From Serratia microhaemolytica (GTDB lineage Bacteria; Pseudomonadota; Gammaproteobacteria; Enterobacterales; Enterobacteriaceae), in NCBI RefSeq assembly GCF_004011885.1, contig NZ_SBEF01000002.1:62001-126000 (forward strand): 64,000 bases of DNA, written 5' to 3'. The position numbers were made by a program, and so were the translations under genes. Below the pieces are notes generated by a model, which saw only the letters and a program-made list of their open reading frames with translations, did no database searches and was not told where the DNA came from. Below, one piece after another: positions 8,708 to 17,708 of this stretch. Numbering within the stretch: position 1 is the stretch's first letter; each line of letters opens with the position of its first letter.

Positions 8708-10411
8708 CTAAGGTAGCCGCTGCTCCAGTTTTTGCCCCTGCTGATTAACCGCCTGTAACTGCCCTTGTAGCGCAGCTTTGAAGCCACGCTCACCATTGAG
8801 TTCACCACTGAGTTTCAATTGTAAGCTGCCGGTACCGCTCAACGGGATCGACTGCCACCCCCACTGTTCCAGCAGTTGCAACCCCACCGCCCTACCAGCC
8901 AAAGCAAGCGTAAACGGTTTGCCGATCCCCTGCCCGACCTGCGCTGTCGCATCCAGCATGCCATAAGGCTGGTGAGCGCTGTTTTCCGCATCTGATTGCC
9001 GGCCATTGGGGGTAAAAGCACTCCATTCCGTCACTTGGATCTTCTCTGCATCGGCGGTTAGTGCCAGCGACGGACGGCGTAACTCCACTTTATTAAGCGT
9101 GGCATCACTGGCGTTTAGCCGCAATGCACCAGACCAGATACCCCAACGATGATCACGCACTAGCAGCAGATCATCAGCATCGCCTTCTAACGCAGTCAAC
9201 TGGAATGGAAATGTCGGATCGGTATCCATCAGCAAATTATTGCTGGCATTCAGTTTACCAATCTGAACCTCTGCCAACCAATCTGGCAGTGGCTGTAGCC
9301 AAAGCGCACGCCAGTTCGTCGGTAAGCGGTACTCCACCCCCGCTAGCACGAGCTCATCAAGCTGTAAACGACGATCAGTAGGCGACCAAGCACCGGAAGC
9401 ACGCAGCAACCCGCCCGCCCAGCGCGTGGTGAACTGCTTGATGGTGATCGCCTGCCCAGTAAGTTGCAAAGTGGCAATCGGATCGACCAGGTGGATATCA
9501 CCACTGACCATATCGCCAGCGCTGAAGCTGACTGCGCCCTCGCTACTCAGCCAATCACCCTGCTGCAAGGTGATATTTTTTAGCGTCAGATCAAAATTAT
9601 TGGCCGCCCACCCGTCGCCTTGCAGTTGGGCCTCGATCAGATCAAAACGTTTTAAGGTGATCGGCGGAAGTGCTGCCAATTGCTGTCGAAGCGCGTTCAG
9701 GCTACTCGGTGTCTGCCAACGCACATGACTCAACCGTAAACGTTCTACCTGCCAGTGACCATCCGCATTACGTTTAGCTACCCCGGTTAATTCCCCCCGC
9801 GCAATATTGGCACCAAAGTTATGCAGCAGCAGTTGTTGATCCGGCTGCATCTCGCCCTGCACCAATACCTGACCAAGGCTGACACCATTCAACTGTAGCG
9901 ATGCGGCGCTAAACTGAAACTGGCTATTGCTGGCTAAATTCTGTGCTGGCTGCCACGGGTGAATACCTGCATCAACATCCTGAGCCAAAAGTTGTCCGTG
10001 ATCGCCGCTGGCCTGTAGCGTCATATGATTCAGTTGCAGTAGATCGGCGCGCAGTGATGCCGCATTGGCGGTTACGTTATCCCAGGCCACACTGCCGTTA
10101 TGCAGTGTGATTTTGCTAAAAGAGAGCGGTTGCTTCAGTTGTCGTGGGCTGACAACCAGATCAATCTGAGCGGCGGTGACCATTGGCAACTGATTATCGC
10201 TCACCAGTTGTACCCCCAATAGCGTAATTTGATCTGGCTGCTGCCAGGAGTGAGAGAATTTTTCTACTGTTAACTGGTAAGGTGAGTGCTGACTAATCCA
10301 GCGGCTCAACCAGGGCGCTGCCCAATATGTCTGCGCCAGGAAGTAACACAGCACCACTGCCAACAACATCAGTAGCAGTAATGTCAGTAACAGTTTTCCG
10401 ATCAATTTCAT
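8708..10411 (-). CDS. yicH: AsmA-family inner-membrane-anchored protein YicH
   Basis: About 567 residues, the size of E. coli YicH. One N-terminal transmembrane segment (residues 3-27) is followed by a long periplasmic region of beta-rich AsmA type. Segments such as GANIARGELTGVAKRNADGHWQVERLRL and the DHRWGIWSGALRLNASDATLNKVELRRPSLALTA region agree with YicH. AsmA-like proteins are elongated lipid-groove proteins implicated in phospholipid transport between membranes; YicH itself is poorly characterised. In E. coli it follows the xanthine permease gene xanP, which is absent here. The ORF also allows an ATG one codon upstream (10414). The gene stands alone, convergent with nlpE. Confidence 0.8.
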   Translation of the reverse strand: MKLIGKLLLTLLLLMLLAVVLCYFLAQTYWAAPWLSRWISQHSPYQLTVEKFSHSWQQPDQITLLGVQLVSDNQLPMVTAAQIDLVVSPRQLKQPLSFSKITLHNGSVAWDNVTANAASLRADLLQLNHMTLQASGDHGQLLAQDVDAGIHPWQPAQNLASNSQFQFSAASLQLNGVSLGQVLVQGEMQPDQQLLLHNFGANIARGELTGVAKRNADGHWQVERLRLSHVRWQTPSSLNALRQQLAALPPITLKRFDLIEAQLQGDGWAANNFDLTLKNITLQQGDWLSSEGAVSFSAGDMVSGDIHLVDPIATLQLTGQAITIKQFTTRWAGGLLRASGAWSPTDRRLQLDELVLAGVEYRLPTNWRALWLQPLPDWLAEVQIGKLNASNNLLMDTDPTFPFQLTALEGDADDLLLVRDHRWGIWSGALRLNASDATLNKVELRRPSLALTADAEKIQVTEWSAFTPNGRQSDAENSAHQPYGMLDATAQVGQGIGKPFTLALAGRAVGLQLLEQWGWQSIPLSGTGSLQLKLSGELNGERGFKAALQGQLQAVNQQGQKLEQRLP

Positions 10412-10568
10412 CATGAAAATTCACAGCGTGTAGAAAAGATGCACTCTTTATGCCGTAATTAGCTGCTCATCTCAAGCTAATAACTTGACGTATATTAAAC
10501 TGACGAGCAACTTAACGACTGTGCGCTAATTTTCCAACGAGCCAAAATATCGTGTCGTAGTGAACGGT

Positions 10569-11324
10569 TCACACCAGCATTACCTCCACACCCTGCTGAC
10601 GCAATTGTGCCACAATCACCGGATCGGCATCACGGCCAGTAATAACAATGCTGATCTGTTCAGTGCGGCTAAACAGCATTCCAGCGCGTTGCCCCACTTT
10701 ACTGCTGTTTACCAGCACCACTAATTTACCAACATAGCTCAGCATCTTCTGTTCTGCCATTGCAGTAAGCATATCGGTTTTATACAGACCATCGATAGTC
10801 AGGCCAATACCACTGGTAAACATCCAGTGTCCGGCATACAGGCTGGCATCGCTATCTTGTGGTGCCAAGGTAATTGATTGCCCTTTGTGATATTGACCGC
10901 CAATAATCACCACACTCTCATGTTCAGACTCAATCAGATAATTGGCCAGTGGCAGGTAGTTGGTGATCACTTGCACCCCTTTACCACACATTTCACGCCC
11001 CAACAGAAATGCCGTGGAACCACAGTTGATCACCACGCTCTCGCCTTCTTGGCAAAGTTGCGCTGCGGCTTTAGCGATCCGCATCTTCTCATCCAGGTGT
11101 TGGGTTTGATGAATGTTCATCGGTGTCCAGAATGGACGTGACGAATGGTTAGCTTCTGCACCATTACGCACTTTACGTAATTTGCCGCTCTGATTGAGTT
11201 TATTAATATCGCGCCTTGCCGTTGCTGGTGAAACATCGAAAGCAGCAATCACATCGGCCACGGAAAGTTGCCCCTTGTGCTGTAATAGATCCAGGATGGC
11301 ATTATGGCGTTGAGATTCGGTCAT
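10569..11324 (-). CDS. ulaR: DeoR-family repressor of the ascorbate regulon, UlaR
   Basis: A 251-residue protein, identical in length to E. coli UlaR. The N-terminal DeoR helix-turn-helix (residues about 3-57, [23 protein letters not shown]) is followed by the sugar-phosphate sensor domain with [14 protein letters not shown] and [26 protein letters not shown]. UlaR represses ulaG and ulaABCDEF and is released by L-ascorbate 6-phosphate. It lies downstream of ulaG on the same strand, with a 277-bp gap holding an inverted repeat at 11478-11526 and presumably its own promoter. Confidence 0.95.
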   Translation of the reverse strand: MTESQRHNAILDLLQHKGQLSVADVIAAFDVSPATARRDINKLNQSGKLRKVRNGAEANHSSRPFWTPMNIHQTQHLDEKMRIAKAAAQLCQEGESVVINCGSTAFLLGREMCGKGVQVITNYLPLANYLIESEHESVVIIGGQYHKGQSITLAPQDSDASLYAGHWMFTSGIGLTIDGLYKTDMLTAMAEQKMLSYVGKLVVLVNSSKVGQRAGMLFSRTEQISIVITGRDADPVIVAQLRQQGVEVMLV

Positions 11325-11477
11325 GCGGACTCCACAAGAAATGGCAATAATTGCAAATTACACCGTTAACAAAGCTAACGGCAAAATGACAGGGCACGAT
11401 TATGAATGTTTTTTGCTCTATCGGCCAACCGATTACTGCGGTTAACCCCATTCATTGACGACATCGACAGCCATCGC

Positions 11478-11526
11478 CGTTTCCCGGCCTTCTGACATGA
11501 GAAATAAGCAGAAGAGCAGGGAAACG
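11478..11526. repeat. Interrupted inverted repeat between ulaG and ulaR
   Basis: CGTTTCCC (11478-11485) pairs with GGGAAACG (11519-11526), and an inner CTTCTG pairs with CAGAAG. Together they could form a long bulged hairpin after ulaG. It lacks a U-tract, so termination is uncertain. Confidence 0.4.
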
Positions 11527-11601
11527 TGCATAGCGCGCCGACGCCTATTGGCTAAGTCATGCCGGTTAATGTGGGTATTCTACACACTTTGCCGGCGACA
11601 C

Positions 11602-12666
11602 TTACAGGAATGACGTAAACGGCAGATCAGGCTCAATAGTGAAGCAATCATCAAAACCGCGTGGATAGTGATATTCAAAATTATCCTTGTCCAATGGCCA
11701 GGTAAATTTACCCCCAACCTGCCAGATAAATGGCTTGAAGCCATACTTCAGGCGATCTTTCTTCATCTGCCACAATACGCGGATCTCTTGCGGATCAGCC
11801 TGGAAATTCGACCAGATATCGTGATGGAACGGGATCACCACCTTGGCATTCAGTGATTCAGCCATGCGCAGAATATCCGAGCTGGTCATTTTATCGGTAA
11901 TACCGCGCGGGTTCTCGCCGTAAGAGCCTAGCGCAACGTCGATCTGGTGATCATTACCATGTTTGGCGTAGTAGTTGGAGTAGTGAGAATCACCGCTGTG
12001 ATAAAGCGAACCGCCTGGCGTTTTGAACAGATAGTTGACCGCACGCTGATCCATGCCATCCGGTAACACACCGGCGGCTTTCTGCTCCACTGGCAGTGTA
12101 ATCAATGCAGTACGGTCAAAAGCATCCAGCGCATGAATCTCTACATCTTTGATTTTAATCACATCACCTGGTTTAACCACTATACAGCGCTCTGCCGGTA
12201 CTCCCCAGCTTAACCAGAGATCAACACAACTTTGTGGCCCGATGAAAGGCACCGACGGATCACAGTTTTGCATCACTGCTGCGGCTACGTTGACATCAAT
12301 GTGGTCGTTGTGATCATGAGTCGATAACACGGCATCAATATTTCTGATGGCAAAGGGATCAAGCACAAACGGTGTGGTACGCAGATTGGGCTGTAACTTT
12401 TTCACCCCCGCCATACGCTGCATCTGGTGACCGGTTTTCATCAGTGGATTGCCGTGGCTCTGTTTGCCAGTGCCACACCAAAAGTCGACACAAAGATTGG
12501 CGCTACCCTCTGATTTTAACCAAATACCGGTACAGCCCAGCCACCACATGGCAAAGGTTCCTGGTGCCACCTGCTCTTGCTCAATCTCTTCATTCAGCCA
12601 GGAGCCCCACTCAGGAAAGGTGTTCAATATCCAAGATTCACGTGTAATGGTGCTGACTTTACTCAT
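11602..12666 (-). CDS. ulaG: L-ascorbate-6-phosphate lactonase UlaG
   Basis: A 354-residue cytoplasmic metallo-beta-lactamase-fold hydrolase, the same length as E. coli UlaG. The metal-binding signature [12 protein letters not shown] (about residues 115-126) is present, with further histidines in [13 protein letters not shown] and [11 protein letters not shown]. It opens the lactone ring of L-ascorbate 6-phosphate, made during PTS uptake, to 3-keto-L-gulonate 6-phosphate. It is transcribed away from ulaA; the shared 447-bp region carries the operators. GGATCGAACA precedes the ATG. Confidence 0.96.
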   Translation of the reverse strand: MSKVSTITRESWILNTFPEWGSWLNEEIEQEQVAPGTFAMWWLGCTGIWLKSEGSANLCVDFWCGTGKQSHGNPLMKTGHQMQRMAGVKKLQPNLRTTPFVLDPFAIRNIDAVLSTHDHNDHIDVNVAAAVMQNCDPSVPFIGPQSCVDLWLSWGVPAERCIVVKPGDVIKIKDVEIHALDAFDRTALITLPVEQKAAGVLPDGMDQRAVNYLFKTPGGSLYHSGDSHYSNYYAKHGNDHQIDVALGSYGENPRGITDKMTSSDILRMAESLNAKVVIPFHHDIWSNFQADPQEIRVLWQMKKDRLKYGFKPFIWQVGGKFTWPLDKDNFEYHYPRGFDDCFTIEPDLPFTSFL

Positions 12667-12704
12667 TGTTCGATCCTCATCAACATAAATGGCATCAGTG
12701 GTTT

Positions 12705-12750
12705 AATCAAAAACAATCATATTGTGATTTATTATGATTAATATTGATTA
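12705..12750. promoter_or_regulatory. UlaR operator cluster near ulaG, half-sites every 10 bp
   Basis: AATCA at 12705 and 12715, then TGATT at 12725, 12735 and 12745: five half-sites in exact 10-bp register, on one face of the helix, with opposite orientation on the two sides. DeoR-family operators often consist of such repeats. Confidence 0.65.
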
Positions 12751-12941
12751 AAGCTAACACCATTCAGTAATCACTGCAAGGGGTATTCACTCACCGCTGA
12801 TAGCGCCAATGCGATTTTTGTGATGTTACCGATCGGTTAATTGGTTATTTTTAGCGCAATTGATCACTAACAGAACGTGTTATTCGAACAATTAAGTGGT
12901 TACAGTAAATATCCACATAACTTGAGAGGTTGTTCACAAAT

Positions 12942-12976
12942 AATCATAAATCTTCTTTTCATGATTTGTTTTGATT
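12942..12976. promoter_or_regulatory. UlaR operator cluster near ulaA
   Basis: AATCA at 12942 and TGATT at 12962 and 12972 keep the same 10-bp register as the ulaG-proximal cluster. They stand about 140-170 bp before the ulaA start. Confidence 0.55.
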
Positions 12977-13113
12977 GCTAGCTTGAGCACATCCTGAATG
13001 TACGTTGGCTTTGTAGGCATCTGCTTTGCGTTGTCACTGCCAGAGATTGCCGCAAACAGCAACTGAACCAGCGTATCTGACCAGGTATTGCCAAACGCTA
13101 TTTGGAGAGCTGT

Positions 13114-14511
13114 ATGCAAACCCTTTACGCCATATTCACCGTCTTTTTCAATCAAGTAATGACCAATGCGCCACTGCTGCTTGGCCTAGTGACTCTGCTG
13201 GGTTACCTGTTGCTGCGTAAGAGTGCCGCAGTCATTATTAAGGGAACTATCAAAACCATCATTGGTTTTATGCTGCTACAGGCGGGTTCCGGTATTCTGA
13301 CCGGCACATTCAAGCCGATCGTGGCTAAACTTTCTGCGGTACACGGTATTAATGGTGCTATCTCTGACACTTACGCTTCAATGATGGCCACTATTGAACG
13401 CATGGGGGATGCCTATAGCTGGGTCGGCTACGCGGTGCTGTTGGCCTTGGCACTCAATATTGTTTATGTGCTGTTACGGCGCATCACCGGCATTCGCACC
13501 ATCATGCTGACAGGTCATATCATGTTCCAGCAAGTGGGTCTGATTGCCGTCTTTTTCTACATCAGCGGTTATAGCATGTGGGTCACGGTGCTTTGCAGTG
13601 CGATCCTGGCATCGCTGTATTGGGGCATCACTTCGAACATGATGTTCAAACCAACCCAGTCAGTGACCGAAAATAGCGGCTTCTCGATTGGTCACCAACA
13701 GCAGTTTGCCTCTTGGCTGGCCTATAAACTCGCCCCGTATGTCGGCAAGAAGGAGGAGAGCGTCGAAGATCTCAAGTTGCCCGGTTGGCTGAACATTTTC
13801 CATGACAACATCGTTTCGACCGCGATTGTGATGACGCTGTTCTTTGGCATCATTCTCGGCTCCTTTGGCCTGGAAACCCTGCAACAAATGGCAGGAAAGA
13901 CACACTGGAGCATCTATATTCTGCAAACTGGGCTGATGTTTGCCGTCGCCATTTTCATCATCGTTCAGGGTGTGCGGATGTTCGTTGCCGAACTGACCGA
14001 AGCGTTTAACGGCATTTCACAACGGCTGATCCCTGGTGCGGTGCTGGCAATCGACTGTGCAGCCATCTACAGCTTTGCCCCCAATGCTGTGGTATGGGGC
14101 TTTATGTGGGGCACCATCGGCCAGTTGATTGCAGTAGGCATTCTGCTACTGATTGGCTCACCCATCATGATCATTCCTGGCTTCATTCCGCTCTTCTTCT
14201 CCAACGCCACTATCGGTGTGTTCGCCAACCACTTTGGCGGCTGGCGTGCAGCACTGAAAATCTGTCTGGTAATGGGGATGATCGAAATCTTCGGTTGCGT
14301 CTGGGCAGTCAAACTCACCGGACTGAGCGCTTGGATGGGAATGGCAGACTGGTCAATTCTGGCACCACCATTGATGCAGGGTTTAAGTACCGGACTGTGG
14401 TTTATGGCAGTGGTACTGGTGATTGCCTTGGCATACATGTTCTTCGCTGGACGCACCTTACGCGCAGAAGAAGACGCAGAAAAACAGCTCGCTGAAACAG
14501 CATCAAACTAA
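13114..14511 (+). CDS. ulaA: PTS ascorbate-specific permease component IIC, UlaA
   Basis: A 465-residue polytopic membrane protein matching E. coli UlaA (465). Conserved runs include [50 protein letters not shown] and [20 protein letters not shown]. It forms the transmembrane channel of the L-ascorbate phosphotransferase system and moves and phosphorylates ascorbate together with UlaB and UlaC. The frame extends four codons upstream to a TTG (13102), but GGAGAG at 13104-13109 places the start at ATG 13114. First gene of ulaABCDEF; ulaB follows after 15 bp. Confidence 0.96.
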   Translation: MQTLYAIFTVFFNQVMTNAPLLLGLVTLLGYLLLRKSAAVIIKGTIKTIIGFMLLQAGSGILTGTFKPIVAKLSAVHGINGAISDTYASMMATIERMGDAYSWVGYAVLLALALNIVYVLLRRITGIRTIMLTGHIMFQQVGLIAVFFYISGYSMWVTVLCSAILASLYWGITSNMMFKPTQSVTENSGFSIGHQQQFASWLAYKLAPYVGKKEESVEDLKLPGWLNIFHDNIVSTAIVMTLFFGIILGSFGLETLQQMAGKTHWSIYILQTGLMFAVAIFIIVQGVRMFVAELTEAFNGISQRLIPGAVLAIDCAAIYSFAPNAVVWGFMWGTIGQLIAVGILLLIGSPIMIIPGFIPLFFSNATIGVFANHFGGWRAALKICLVMGMIEIFGCVWAVKLTGLSAWMGMADWSILAPPLMQGLSTGLWFMAVVLVIALAYMFFAGRTLRAEEDAEKQLAETASN

Positions 14512-14526
14512 CCTGGAGAGCACATC

Positions 14527-14832
14527 ATGACAGTACGAATTCTTGCAGTATGCGGCTGTGGTCAAGGCAGTTCGATGATCATGAAAATGAAAGTAGGACA
14601 ATTTCTTACCCAACAGGGTGTTGATCATACCGTGCATAGCTGTGCGGTCGGTGAATACAAAGCTGAGTTGAGCGGTGCTGACATCATCATCGCTTCCACT
14701 CACGTCGCGGATGAGATCACAGTCAGTGGTAACAAATATGTGGTCGGGGTGCGCAATATGCTGTCAGCCGCCGACTTTGGTCCCAAGTTGATGGAAGTGA
14801 TTAGTGCCCATTTTCCACAGGACATCAAATAG
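14527..14832 (+). CDS. ulaB: PTS ascorbate-specific component IIB, UlaB
   Basis: A 101-residue cytoplasmic EIIB subunit, the E. coli length. The phosphorylatable cysteine lies in the N-terminal loop [17 protein letters not shown] (residues 8-24); the P-loop-like CGxGxGSS pattern is that of the GAT/lactose-type IIB fold. It passes phosphate from UlaC to ascorbate during transport by UlaA. GGAGAG precedes the ATG. ulaC follows 10 bp after its stop. Confidence 0.95.
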   Translation: MTVRILAVCGCGQGSSMIMKMKVGQFLTQQGVDHTVHSCAVGEYKAELSGADIIIASTHVADEITVSGNKYVVGVRNMLSAADFGPKLMEVISAHFPQDIK

Positions 14833-14842
14833 GAATATCGTG

Positions 14843-15319
14843 ATGAAACTGAGTGACTCATTACGTGATAACAATGCCATTTTGTTGCAGGCCGAAGCTC
14901 AGGACTGGCAACAAGCGGTGAAACTCGGCGTCGATCTGCTGGTTAACGCAGGTGTCGTCGAACCGCGCTATTTTGACGCCATTTTGGCGGGGGTCGAGCG
15001 GTTCGGCCCTTACTTTGTGCTAGCACCAGGGTTAGCCATGCCTCACGGCAGGCCGGAAGAGGGAGTATTAAAAACCGGTTTTGCGCTGGTCACGCTAAAG
15101 CAGGCGGTCTGCTTTGGCGACGATGATAACGATCCGATTGATATCTTGATCACTATGGCTGCTGTCGATGCCAAAACTCACCAAGAAGTTGGCATTTTAC
15201 AAGTGGTCAATCTGTTCGAAGATGAAGCCAATTTTGATCGTTTACGTGCATGCCGAACACCGGCTCAGGTGTTGGATTTAATTAATCAAACTTCTGCCGC
15301 TACAGCGGCTTGTTTGTAG
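14843..15319 (+). CDS. ulaC: PTS ascorbate-specific component IIA, UlaC
   Basis: A 158-residue EIIA of the mannitol/fructose type. The active histidine is in [15 protein letters not shown] (about residue 70); [18 protein letters not shown] follows near the C-terminus. It accepts phosphate from HPr and gives it to UlaB. ATG 14843 was chosen because the protein then starts [13 protein letters not shown] like E. coli UlaC; the longer frame would run into ulaB. A GTG one codon upstream is possible. An AGGAATATC stretch precedes it. Confidence 0.94.
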   Translation: MKLSDSLRDNNAILLQAEAQDWQQAVKLGVDLLVNAGVVEPRYFDAILAGVERFGPYFVLAPGLAMPHGRPEEGVLKTGFALVTLKQAVCFGDDDNDPIDILITMAAVDAKTHQEVGILQVVNLFEDEANFDRLRACRTPAQVLDLINQTSAATAACL

Positions 15320-15341
15320 TGATTCAATTAAGGGGTTCATG

Positions 15342-15998
15342 ATGCAAAAAACATTACCGATGCTACAGGTTGCACTAGACAACCAATCTATGGAAGAGGC
15401 TTACCAGACCACTCGACTGATCGCCAATGAGGTCGACATTATCGAAGTGGGTACTATTTTGTGTGTCGCAGAAGGGGTTCGGGCAGTGCGCGATCTCAAA
15501 GCGCTCTACCCAGATCGCATTGTGCTGGCCGATGCCAAAATTGCTGATGCCGGTAAGATCCTCGCACGGATGTGTTTTGAAGCCAACGCAGACTGGATCA
15601 CCGTGATCTGCTGTGCTGACATCAATACCGCCAAGGGCGCGTTAGGCGTTGCCAAAGAGTTCAGCGGTGATGTGCAAATTGAACTGACCGGATTTTGGAC
15701 TTGGGAACAAGCGCAACAGTGGCGTGATGCCGGGATCACACAGGTAGTTTACCACCGCAGCCGTGATGCACAGGCAGCGGGGGTAGCCTGGAGTGAACAA
15801 GACATCAGTGCCATTAAACGCTTGTCCGAAATGGGGTTCAAGGTCACGGTAACCGGCGGATTGGCATTGGAAGATCTGCCGTTGTTCAAAGAGATCCCTA
15901 TTCATGTCTTTATTGCTGGTCGCAGCATCCGCGATGCTGCCGATCCAGTGGCCGCCGCCAGGGAATTCAAACGTACCATTGCCCAATTGTGGGGTTGA
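15342..15998 (+). CDS. ulaD: 3-keto-L-gulonate-6-phosphate decarboxylase UlaD
   Basis: A TIM-barrel enzyme of the orotidine-5'-phosphate decarboxylase superfamily, about 218 residues. The family hallmarks are [12 protein letters not shown] at the N-terminus, the catalytic DAKIADAGK motif (about residues 62-70), [12 protein letters not shown] and [11 protein letters not shown]. It decarboxylates 3-keto-L-gulonate 6-phosphate to L-xylulose 5-phosphate with Mg2+. Two adjacent ATGs exist; the second (15342) has the better 6-nt spacing from AGGGG. ulaE starts 10 bp after the stop. Confidence 0.95.
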   Translation: MQKTLPMLQVALDNQSMEEAYQTTRLIANEVDIIEVGTILCVAEGVRAVRDLKALYPDRIVLADAKIADAGKILARMCFEANADWITVICCADINTAKGALGVAKEFSGDVQIELTGFWTWEQAQQWRDAGITQVVYHRSRDAQAAGVAWSEQDISAIKRLSEMGFKVTVTGGLALEDLPLFKEIPIHVFIAGRSIRDAADPVAAAREFKRTIAQLWG

Positions 15999-16007
15999 GG
16001 AGCCAGC

Positions 16008-16880
16008 ATGTTGCAACAAACCGTTCCTTTGGGCATTTATGAAAAGGCGCTGCCTGCCGGTGAAGATTGGCTGGCTCGCCTGGAGTTAGCACGCGAGTTA
16101 GGGTTCGATTTTGTTGAGATGTCGATCGACGAAAGTGATGAGCGACTGGCACGCTTAGCGTGGAGCGGTGAGCAGCGGCTGGCACTGGTAAAAGCCGTGA
16201 CCTGCAGTGGTGTGCGCGTGCCCTCAATGTGTCTCAGTGCTCATCGCCGCTTTCCTTTGGGTAGCGAAGATGACGCCATACGCCAGCAGGGGCTGAAAAT
16301 TATGCAGCAAGCCATCCTGCTAGCGCAGGATGTCGGCATCCGTGTGATCCAGTTGGCGGGTTACGATGTCTACTACCAACAGAGCAACGACAATACCCGC
16401 GCCCGCTTTCGCGCCGGACTTCAGCAAGCTGTAGAGTGGGCTAGCCGAGCACAAGTCACGCTGGCGATGGAGATCATGGACTATCCGTTAATGAACTCAA
16501 TCAGCAAAGCACTCGGCTATAGCCGTTATCTGAATAACCCTTGGTTTCAGCTCTACCCAGATATCGGCAATCTTTCAGCCTGGGATAACGACGTGACGCT
16601 GGAACTGCTGGCAGGTCGTGGTCATATCGTTGCGGTGCACGTCAAAGATACTCGACCCGGCGTGTTTAAGAATGTTCCGTTCGGTGACGGTGTGGTTGAT
16701 TTCGAGCACTGTTTCAGCTTGCTATTGCAGAGTGGTTATCGTGGCCCCTATCTGATTGAGATGTGGAGCGAAAAATCCGCAGATCCGATTAGCGAAGTGC
16801 GCGCCGCACGTGCCTGGGTGATCGAAAAGATGGCGAAAGCCGGGCTGAGCATAGGAGTAGGATCATGTTGCAACAGCTAA
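16008..16880 (+). CDS. ulaE: L-xylulose-5-phosphate 3-epimerase UlaE
   Basis: A 290-residue AP-endonuclease-type TIM barrel (E. coli UlaE 284). Recognisable segments are [56 protein letters not shown] and the metal-ligand region [18 protein letters not shown]. It converts L-xylulose 5-phosphate to L-ribulose 5-phosphate. The C-terminus is slightly longer than in E. coli and runs 16 bp into ulaF, suggesting translational coupling. Confidence 0.95.
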   Translation: MLQQTVPLGIYEKALPAGEDWLARLELARELGFDFVEMSIDESDERLARLAWSGEQRLALVKAVTCSGVRVPSMCLSAHRRFPLGSEDDAIRQQGLKIMQQAILLAQDVGIRVIQLAGYDVYYQQSNDNTRARFRAGLQQAVEWASRAQVTLAMEIMDYPLMNSISKALGYSRYLNNPWFQLYPDIGNLSAWDNDVTLELLAGRGHIVAVHVKDTRPGVFKNVPFGDGVVDFEHCFSLLLQSGYRGPYLIEMWSEKSADPISEVRAARAWVIEKMAKAGLSIGVGSCCNS

Positions 16881-17566
16881 TACAGCAAGTCTATGAAGCC
16901 AATATGGCACTGCCAGCGCATGGCTTGGTGACCTACACTTGGGGCAATGTCAGCGGTATTGATCGCCAACAGGGTCTGGTAGTCATCAAGCCAAGTGGTG
17001 TTCCTTATCAGCAGATGCAGGCCAGCGACATGGTGGTGCTCGATCTCATGGGCAATGTTCTTCAGGGGCGTTTTCGCCCATCATCAGATACTGCCACCCA
17101 CTTAGAGCTGTACCGCCGCTATCCTCAACTGGGCGGAATTGTACACACCCACTCCACCCATGCCACGGCCTGGGCGCAGGCTGGGCGCGCAATTCCGGCT
17201 CTGGGTACCACACATGCTGACTATTTTGCCGCCGATATTCCCTGTACCCGAGGGCTAACCGCCGCAGAGGTAGCCGGTGAATACGAACGCGAAACCGGGC
17301 GAGTAATCATTGAGACGTTAGCCGCAGAGGATCCACTGCATACGCCAGGGATTGTGGTTTATCAACATGGCCCGTTCAGTTGGGGGCGCTCTCCTGACGA
17401 AGCAGTACATAATGCTGTGGTACTGGAAGAAGTGGCAAAAATGGCCTGGATTAGTTGCAGTATCAACCCAGCCTTACGCCAGATTGATGCCCATTTACTG
17501 GAGAAACACTTCAGCCGTAAACATGGCCCCAATGCCTATTACGGACAGAAAGATACCGCCAGTTAA
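16865..17566 (+). CDS. ulaF: L-ribulose-5-phosphate 4-epimerase UlaF
   Basis: A 233-residue class II aldolase/adducin-fold enzyme. Zn2+ ligands appear in [15 protein letters not shown] and in [10 protein letters not shown]; substrate-binding GNVSG and KPSGVPY lie near the N-terminus. It forms D-xylulose 5-phosphate, which enters the pentose phosphate pathway and so completes ascorbate catabolism. The AraD paralogue has the same fold, but the position after ulaE decides the name. GGAGTAGGATC precedes the ATG inside ulaE. Hairpins follow at 17591-17610 and 17641-17664. Confidence 0.95.
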   Translation: MLQQLIQQVYEANMALPAHGLVTYTWGNVSGIDRQQGLVVIKPSGVPYQQMQASDMVVLDLMGNVLQGRFRPSSDTATHLELYRRYPQLGGIVHTHSTHATAWAQAGRAIPALGTTHADYFAADIPCTRGLTAAEVAGEYERETGRVIIETLAAEDPLHTPGIVVYQHGPFSWGRSPDEAVHNAVVLEEVAKMAWISCSINPALRQIDAHLLEKHFSRKHGPNAYYGQKDTAS

Positions 17567-17590
17567 CACTGGCTAATAACACTGGCTAAA

Positions 17591-17707
17591 CCAGGCTAAT
17601 CACTGCCTGGCATCTGTTTGGTTGCTAAGTGAACGTGTATGCCTCTCCCGATAAAGGGAGAGGCTGCACCGAGCCGCTGGGGTTTCAACCCAACACGTTT
17701 AAACCCC
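17591..17707. terminator. Cluster of hairpins between convergent ulaF and first autotransporter
   Basis: Three inverted repeats lie in the 142-bp convergent gap: CCAGGC/GCCTGG (17591-17610), a perfect 9-bp stem GCCTCTCCC with 6-nt loop (17641-17664), and GGGGTTT/AAACCCC (17679-17707). None has a strong U-tract; their clustering between convergent genes suggests termination in both directions. Confidence 0.5.
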
Positions 17708-17708
17708 A

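Larger units (their letters stand above)
12667..13113. promoter_or_regulatory. Divergent ulaG/ulaA control region (447 bp)
   Basis: A non-coding AT-rich region between ulaG and ulaA. It contains two clusters of TGATT-type half-sites (12705-12750 and 12942-12976) about 200 bp apart. This matches the E. coli arrangement, where UlaR binds sites at both promoters and loops the DNA. CRP-like half-sites (TGTGA at 12723, TTTGTGATG near 12820, TTCACAAAT at 12933) are visible but incomplete. A 73-codon minus-strand frame here is not credible. Confidence 0.7.

Noticed and set aside
12934-13155. 73-codon minus-strand frame between ulaG and ulaA
   Set aside because: It overlaps the ulaA start and the operator region, has no ribosome-binding site and no recognisable family.
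15642-16019. 125-codon antisense frame over ulaD
   Set aside because: A shadow of the conserved ulaD/ulaE genes on the opposite strand.
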